From the NCBI RefSeq assembly GCF_009905435.1, contig NZ_JAAAMT010000053.1:1-36130 (forward strand): 36,130 nt of DNA, read 5' to 3'. Each line of letters starts with the position of its first letter. The stretch's first letter is position 1. Position numbers and translations under genes: made by a program. The stretch is from Pseudomonas sp. R5(2019). Lineage in GTDB: Bacteria; Pseudomonadota; Gammaproteobacteria; Pseudomonadales; Pseudomonadaceae. A model generated the notes under the pieces. It did no database searches. It saw only the letters and a program-made list of their open reading frames with translations, and was not told the DNA's origin. Positions 31,993 through 36,130 of the stretch are shown one piece after another.

Positions 31993-32066
31993 TGGAGCGG
32001 GTGAAGGGAATCGAACCCTCGTTATCAGCTTGGGAAGCTGGAGTAATGCCATTATACGACACCCGC
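31993..32066 (-). tRNA. tRNA-Gly(CCC)
   Basis: The minus strand reads GCGGGTGTCG...TTCCCAA...GGTTCGATTCC...CACCCGC TCCA. The acceptor stem GCGGGTG/CACCCGC pairs perfectly, the T loop is GTTCGATTC and the anticodon loop TTCCCAA gives anticodon CCC, for glycine codon GGG. The CCA end is encoded. The first pair of the anticodon stem (C27-A43) looks mismatched. The prophage lies on the 3' side, so the 3' part is the likely attachment site (attR), with the mature tRNA kept intact after insertion. Confidence 0.93.
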
Positions 32067-32221
32067 GTGCAGCGGCTGACTTTGTACCAGAAGTCGTCGC
32101 CGATTTGAAGCTTTCTTTCCTGCGATGATGCAGGCTACCTGTAGCGCCGGGGCGTACATCTTCCTCGTGCCGTACCGATTCGGCGTTGATGCACGGGTTG
32201 CGTTACAGGCGGCCTTCCCAA

Positions 32222-33106
32222 TCAAATGGCCAGAGCATGGTGGCCCTGATATGGCTGGTAGCGGACACGGTTTTCCTGCGGGGCGGGCAAGAGGAAATCC
32301 ATCAGCACCTTGCGGGTATCGCGGCACGCCGACTTGTTTTCCATGTCCAGGAAGTGACCGGCACCCTTGATGGTGGAGAACTGGCAGTTGCGCACGTTAT
32401 CGCCGAAGCGGCGGGCATCCTGCACGGTGGTGTACTCGTCCCAGTCGCCGTTGACGAACAGCATCGGAATGGCGATGTTGCGTGAGCCCACCAACGCGTT
32501 GTTCAGGTCGTGGTCGAGCACTTCGCTGATGTGGAAATTCATCTGCCGGTATTCGTGCTCGGTCAGGCTGCTGACGTGGCGGTAGTTGAAGCGCTTGAAC
32601 AGCGATGGCAGGAATTTGCCGATGGTGTCGTTGACCAGATTGCCGACCTGATACCGATCGCAAGCGCTGAGGTAGCTCACGCCACGCTCCAGGTAGTCGC
32701 GCATCGGTTCATTGATTACCGGCGAGAACGAGCTGATCACGGCTTTCTCGATGCGCCGTGGCTTATGTGCCAGGGCCAGCAGGGTGCTTGCGCCACCCCA
32801 CGAGAAGGACATGACCTGGTCAACGCCAAAGTGGTCGATCAGCTCCAGCAGGATCTGGCCTTCCTCGTGTTTGGTCATCAACGTTTCATGCGGGTTGTGA
32901 GGCTTGGACTTGCCAGAGTAAGGCTGGTCGAATGCCACCACATTGAAGTGGGGGTGCAGATTGCGCACCGTCTGAGCGAATGAGGCGGTGGTCGCCAGTG
33001 AGCCATTGATCAGAATGATCGTTTTCTCGGCGGCATCTGCGCGATAGAACTCCGTGTAAACCCGGTACTGACTTTGTATGTCAAGCACAGCAATTTCTGG
33101 CCTCAT
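32222..33106 (-). CDS. phaG: PhaG, (R)-3-hydroxydecanoyl-ACP thioesterase/transacylase
   Basis: A 294-residue alpha/beta-hydrolase that matches Pseudomonas PhaG from end to end as I remember it (MRPEIAVLDIQ at the start, YQPYQGHHALAI at the end). PhaG diverts 3-hydroxyacyl chains from fatty acid synthesis (ACP) towards medium-chain polyhydroxyalkanoate from sugars. Visible features are the nucleophile elbow FSWGGAS with S102, D223 in NGDWDEY and H251 in GAGHFLD. RhlA is a close relative, but the length, C terminus and lack of rhlB point to PhaG. AGGAG lies 8 bases before the ATG. It is the first chromosomal gene beyond the tRNA and reads towards it. Confidence 0.93.
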   Translation of the reverse strand: MRPEIAVLDIQSQYRVYTEFYRADAAEKTIILINGSLATTASFAQTVRNLHPHFNVVAFDQPYSGKSKPHNPHETLMTKHEEGQILLELIDHFGVDQVMSFSWGGASTLLALAHKPRRIEKAVISSFSPVINEPMRDYLERGVSYLSACDRYQVGNLVNDTIGKFLPSLFKRFNYRHVSSLTEHEYRQMNFHISEVLDHDLNNALVGSRNIAIPMLFVNGDWDEYTTVQDARRFGDNVRNCQFSTIKGAGHFLDMENKSACRDTRKVLMDFLLPAPQENRVRYQPYQGHHALAI

Positions 33107-33306
33107 GTCATAGACTCCTGGCGAAAAGCGGGTGATCGCGCAAAAAATCTTGCACGCTTTTTATGACAGGTAGGCATACGCCCTGAAGATTTTTGGCCCA
33201 ATTGTCGAACCGCTGAAGCCTTGGTCGACGGGTGTTGTTATAGCGGGCAATCTGCCGGACTCGTCGCTTCAAGGCGCCGATGGCCGGACAAAAAGTTGCT
33301 TGGATG

Positions 33307-33334
33307 CTGCATGTGACTCATCAGTCACATGCAG
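33307..33334. repeat. Perfect 12-bp inverted repeat between rsuA and phaG
   Basis: CTGCATGTGACT (33307-33318) and AGTCACATGCAG (33323-33334) are exact reverse complements around a 4-base loop CATC. The stem is not followed closely by a T run on either strand (on the minus strand a run of five Ts comes about 10 bases later). It may be a terminator for rsuA, a regulator site upstream of phaG, or an mRNA structure. Confidence 0.6.
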
Positions 33335-33424
33335 ACTGACGATTTGGATTCAAGCAGGCTCAGCCCGAACCCGCAAGTCCCATTTCGGGAATAAGTCACA
33401 AGTTTCTGCTGAGCGGTTTTCGGC

Positions 33425-34117
33425 TCAGATCTGCTGAATCTCTTCAGCCGTCAGGGGGCGGTACTCGCCCGGTGCCAGGGTGTTGTCGAGCACCAGAGCG
33501 CCCATTTGTTCGCGATGCAGACGCAAGACCTTGTTATTAAAGAAGCCAAACATTCTTTTGACCTGGTGATAGCGCCCCTCGACGATGCTCAGGCGAGCCT
33601 CTCGAGGGCCGAGAATGGTCAACTCGGCCGGCTGGGTGGTCAGGTCCTCGAAGGCGAAATAAAAACCTTCCAAAAATTTTTCTACGTATTCGGGGCCGAT
33701 CAGTTGCTCGGTCTCGACGTAATAAATTTTCGCGATCTTCGTCTGCGGTTGGGTCAGACGCCGGGACCATTGGCCGTCGTTGGTGATCAGCATCAGCCCG
33801 GAGGTGTTGAAATCCAGGCGGCCGGCGATGTGCAGCTCGCTTTTGTCCGGCTCAGCGAAGAGGTCAAGGACAGTGGGGTGCTGTGGATCGGTCGTGGCAC
33901 TGACGCAACCCATGGGCTTGTGCAGCATGAAGTAGCGTGCCGGGCGACCTTCCTGCAGGACCTCGCCGTTGCATTCGACCCGGCTGAACTCCCGCACGTT
34001 GTGGTGGGGATCGCTGACAATCTCGCCGTCCACCCGAACCCGCCGCTCAATCAGCAGCAAGCGCACTTGCTGGCGATTGAAGCGGGGCAGGTTGCTGAGG
34101 AAACGGTCGACACGCAT
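33425..34117 (-). CDS. rsuA: 16S rRNA pseudouridine(516) synthase RsuA
   Basis: A 230-residue enzyme, the same length as E. coli RsuA (231). An N-terminal S4 RNA-binding domain (MRVDRFLSNLPRFNRQQVR...RVRVDGEIVSDP) is followed by the catalytic domain with the GRLDFNTSGLMLITNDGQW motif, where D102 is the catalytic aspartate. It converts U516 of 16S rRNA to pseudouridine during 30S assembly. The ATG at 34117 is chosen because the protein then starts at the S4 domain; the longer frame adds an unlikely basic tail. An imperfect GAGC/GCTC hairpin at 33409-33428 overlaps its stop. Confidence 0.9.
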   Translation of the reverse strand: MRVDRFLSNLPRFNRQQVRLLLIERRVRVDGEIVSDPHHNVREFSRVECNGEVLQEGRPARYFMLHKPMGCVSATTDPQHPTVLDLFAEPDKSELHIAGRLDFNTSGLMLITNDGQWSRRLTQPQTKIAKIYYVETEQLIGPEYVEKFLEGFYFAFEDLTTQPAELTILGPREARLSIVEGRYHQVKRMFGFFNNKVLRLHREQMGALVLDNTLAPGEYRPLTAEEIQQI

Positions 34118-34149
34118 GGTAATCAGCTGGTGGTGAAGGGCGGCGTAGC

Positions 34150-34374
34150 TTACGGCATCGGCGCGTGTTTGCCAGCTGCGGCCAGTTGCGACTCGACCTG
34201 GGCGCAGCGCGGGCACAGGCAGGCCTGGTTGCGCAATTCGGCAGGCAGCGCCTCAAGCACCGCCGGGTCGATGCTCACGCCATAACACCAGCAAGGCTTG
34301 GCGGCGGTTCTCGGGTCGGCCAGGGTGCAGCGATTGCTGGCGCCGCAGGCTGGGCAGTGGGAAGTGTCACTCAT
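34150..34374 (-). CDS. Cysteine-rich CWC family protein
   Basis: A 74-residue protein with eight cysteines in pairs: CPAC near the start, a single C16, CWC at 28-30, and CLCPRC near residue 52-57. The PCWCYGV stretch is the signature of the Cys-rich CWC family, small proteins presumed to bind zinc. The function is unknown. The ATG at 34374 overlaps the end of the diguanylate cyclase gene by 8 bases, so it is probably translated from the same mRNA, with rsuA following after 32 bases. Confidence 0.82.
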   Translation of the reverse strand: MSDTSHCPACGASNRCTLADPRTAAKPCWCYGVSIDPAVLEALPAELRNQACLCPRCAQVESQLAAAGKHAPMP

Positions 34375-35854
34375 AGTGCGATATCGGTTGTTCCGCGCAG
34401 ACGCCATTGCGTCCGCTTTTTTTGGCCCGGTACAGCGCGTTGTCGGCGCGTGCGATCAGGCTGTGAAGAGAGTCGTCGGCTTGCAGGGCGGTCAGGCCGA
34501 CGCTGATGGTCAGGCGCAATGCCTTGTCGGCGTAGCGGAAGACCTGTTGTTCGCTGCGTTGGCGGATTTTCTCGGCGATCAGCCGGGCGTTGTGGCTGTT
34601 GGTGTCCTTGAGCAACACAATGAACTCTTCTCCGCCCCAGCGGCAAATGATATCCGAATGGCGCAGGCAACTCTCCAGCACCTGGGCGAACCCACGCAGC
34701 ACTTCGTCGCCTGCCAGGTGGCCGTGGCTGTCGTTGAGCTGCTTGAAATGGTCCAGGTCGATCATCAACGCCATCAGCGGCCTGGTCTCGCGCTGGGCTT
34801 CCTGCAGGGCCTGGGCCGCGAGCAGGTCGAAGCCGCGGCGATTGGGCAGGCCGGAAAGGCTGTCGAGGGTGGCCAGTGATTCGATGCGTGCCTGAAAACG
34901 GCGCACCACCCCGTTCAGCAGCCAGAGCACGATGGCGGTGATGACCACGCAGATCAGCAAGTTCAGGTACAACGACTGGCGGATGCTGTCCAGCGCACCG
35001 TCTTCGCGCTTGTCGACAAACAGGTACCAGTCCAGTTCTGGAATGAAGCGCACATTGAGGAAGTGCCCCTGGCCCTGGGTGGCGTATTCGTAGGTGCCGC
35101 TGGCGGGTTTTGGCAGCTGGGCCAGCAGCTCTTTCATGCTCGGCAGCTGCGCCAGGGATTGCCCCACGCGTGCGCCTTCGGGACCGCCTTCGGCACCGGT
35201 CAGCACGATGCGGCCTTCGGTGTCGACGAAGTAGACGTTGCGCTGGTAACGCTGTTGATACTTGTCGATCAACTTGACCACCGCGTCCACCGTCAGGCCC
35301 ACGCCGGTGGCGCCGATAAAGCGGTCCTGGTAATCGAGCACTCGGTAGTTGATGAACACCGTCATGTTGTCCTGGTTGGCCAGGTCCGGGTCGACGTTGA
35401 TCTCATAGGGCGCGATCATCTTGCGCACCCGGTAGTACCAGGCGTCGCGCGGCTCTTCGGGTTTGACCTGCTTGAGCACGCCTTTGGCCTGGTAGTAGGT
35501 CGAGGTGGTATCGGAGACAAAGAAGGCGGTGTAGGCGCCGTAATGGTCCATGACCTCCTTCAGGTAACGGGTCATTTTCAGGCCATCGCGTTCACCGGCC
35601 ATCACCCAGTCGCGCACGAAGGTGTCGCGAGCCATCATCGACGAAATGAGGATCGGCCGGACCAGGTCCTTCTGGATTTCCGAATAGACCGTGTCGGAGG
35701 TCAGCGGTAATTCAGTGTGCACGATGCTGTCGCGGATCGAGCTGCGCGAGGCGTAGTAGCTGAGCAGGGACGTCGCCAGAAAACCGCAGGCGAGCAGGGC
35801 CACTAGCGTCAGAACCAGAGGGCGTTGCGTGAACAGCGCAAAACGATGGGGCAT
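34367..35854 (-). CDS. Membrane diguanylate cyclase with Cache sensor domain
   Basis: A 495-residue protein with a first membrane helix (about 12-34), a periplasmic Cache-type sensor (about 40-285; contains IGATGVGLTVDAVVKLIDKYQQRY and YFVDTEGRIVLTG), a second membrane helix (about 297-317) and a GGDEF domain. The active site GGEEF is at 407-411, and an RxxD inhibitory site (RHSD, 398-401) lies at the standard distance. It should make cyclic di-GMP from two GTP and be feedback-inhibited by the product. The signal is unknown. It heads a tight run with the CWC protein and rsuA. Confidence 0.92.
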   Translation of the reverse strand: MPHRFALFTQRPLVLTLVALLACGFLATSLLSYYASRSSIRDSIVHTELPLTSDTVYSEIQKDLVRPILISSMMARDTFVRDWVMAGERDGLKMTRYLKEVMDHYGAYTAFFVSDTTSTYYQAKGVLKQVKPEEPRDAWYYRVRKMIAPYEINVDPDLANQDNMTVFINYRVLDYQDRFIGATGVGLTVDAVVKLIDKYQQRYQRNVYFVDTEGRIVLTGAEGGPEGARVGQSLAQLPSMKELLAQLPKPASGTYEYATQGQGHFLNVRFIPELDWYLFVDKREDGALDSIRQSLYLNLLICVVITAIVLWLLNGVVRRFQARIESLATLDSLSGLPNRRGFDLLAAQALQEAQRETRPLMALMIDLDHFKQLNDSHGHLAGDEVLRGFAQVLESCLRHSDIICRWGGEEFIVLLKDTNSHNARLIAEKIRQRSEQQVFRYADKALRLTISVGLTALQADDSLHSLIARADNALYRAKKSGRNGVCAEQPISHYE

Positions 35855-35940
35855 GGCAATTCCGTTGGCGAGTCCCGGTGGCGTGGTGTCATTCTAGTGG
35901 GGTGCGCAGGAAAAGACTGCCTGATTTTGTGGGTATCGCG

Positions 35941-35990
35941 AGCCCGGCTCCGTCATCGGTCTTCATTCACACCGATGTAGGAGCCGGGCT
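35941..35990. repeat. REP-like palindrome downstream edge, copy 1
   Basis: AGCCCGGCTCC (35941-35951) pairs perfectly with GGAGCCGGGCT (35980-35990), and an inner stem CATCGGT (35954-35960)/ACCGATG (35971-35977) nests inside. The GTAGGAGCC motif is typical of Pseudomonas repetitive extragenic palindromes. It lies upstream of the diguanylate cyclase gene, outside coding sequence. Confidence 0.75.
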
Positions 35991-36033
35991 AGCCCTAATG
36001 CCGGTCAGTTAAGGAATAGAACGACGCAACCCT

Positions 36034-36074
36034 TGTAGGAGCGGACCTGGCCGCGATGGGCTGCGCAGCAGCCC
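36034..36074. repeat. REP-like palindrome, copy 2
   Basis: TGTAGGAGCGG followed by CCTGGCCGCGATGGG is the classic P. fluorescens-group REP motif (GTAGGAGCG...CGCGA). GCGG (36041-36044) pairs with CCGC (36051-36054), and GGGCTGC (36058-36064) with GCAGCCC (36068-36074). Two copies within 100 bases form a BIME-like cluster. Confidence 0.75.
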
Positions 36075-36130
36075 CCGAGGCCGGTGATATCTACGACAAG
36101 CCCTGGGAGTGCGGGCGGTTTCGGAATCGC

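Noticed and set aside
32222..33106. RhlA (HAA synthase for rhamnolipid)
   Set aside because: It belongs to the same family, but the terminal sequences match PhaG as remembered and no rhlB follows.

Overview
The window is a stretch of Pseudomonas chromosome, most like the P. fluorescens group. It carries most of a temperate, contractile-tailed, P2-related prophage of the HP1/phiCTX type, lying beside a tRNA-Gly(CCC) gene and followed by ordinary chromosomal genes. The host call rests on a clearly recognisable PhaG, on RsuA, on GTAGGAGC-type REP palindromes at the right edge, and on the GC-rich codon use. All identifications come from reading the sequence; no database search was run.

Layout. 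1-175: end of an insertion sequence whose transposase gene runs off the left edge. 176-5636, minus strand: the phage early operon, with small proteins, a large zinc-finger/Toprim/AAA primase-helicase, a YmfL-like regulator and a Cro-like protein of the BcepMu gp16 family. 5637-6379: the immunity switch, with a strong leftward promoter facing a rightward repressor gene and a small companion gene. 6458-9612, minus strand: large terminase, portal and an Ogr/Delta-type late activator. 9776-14112: scaffold/protease, capsid, small terminase, head completion and tail completion. 14124-15698: tail sheath and tube. 15698-17239: DksA-like zinc finger, holin-like protein, lysozyme and Rz with nested Rz1. 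17283-19702: tail-assembly chaperone with a probable programmed -1 frameshift, then the tape measure. 19699-27180: baseplate, a collar-type fibre with its assembly protein, hub and spike. 27196-30630: a second, very large receptor-binding protein, with three diverged copies of one domain and a C-terminal SGNH-hydrolase domain. A terminator, a small HEAT-like gene and about 1 kb of repeat-rich non-coding DNA lead to the tRNA.

The structural genes form tightly coupled runs with ATGA/GTGA overlaps, and no structural gene looks interrupted, so the virion modules appear intact. No integrase is present in the window; it is expected beyond the left edge, past the IS. The prophage lies on the 3' side of tRNA-Gly, the usual arrangement for insertion into a tRNA 3' end.

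Beyond the tRNA, all minus strand: phaG (3-hydroxyacyl-ACP thioesterase/transacylase), rsuA (16S rRNA pseudouridine synthase), a small Cys-rich CWC protein and a membrane-bound Cache-GGDEF diguanylate cyclase. Most worth a second look are the frameshift cassette, the triplicated SGNH tailspike, the GCGATAT repeat array beside the tRNA, the terminase run-on into the portal gene, and an unrecognised tail-module gene at 24085-25008.
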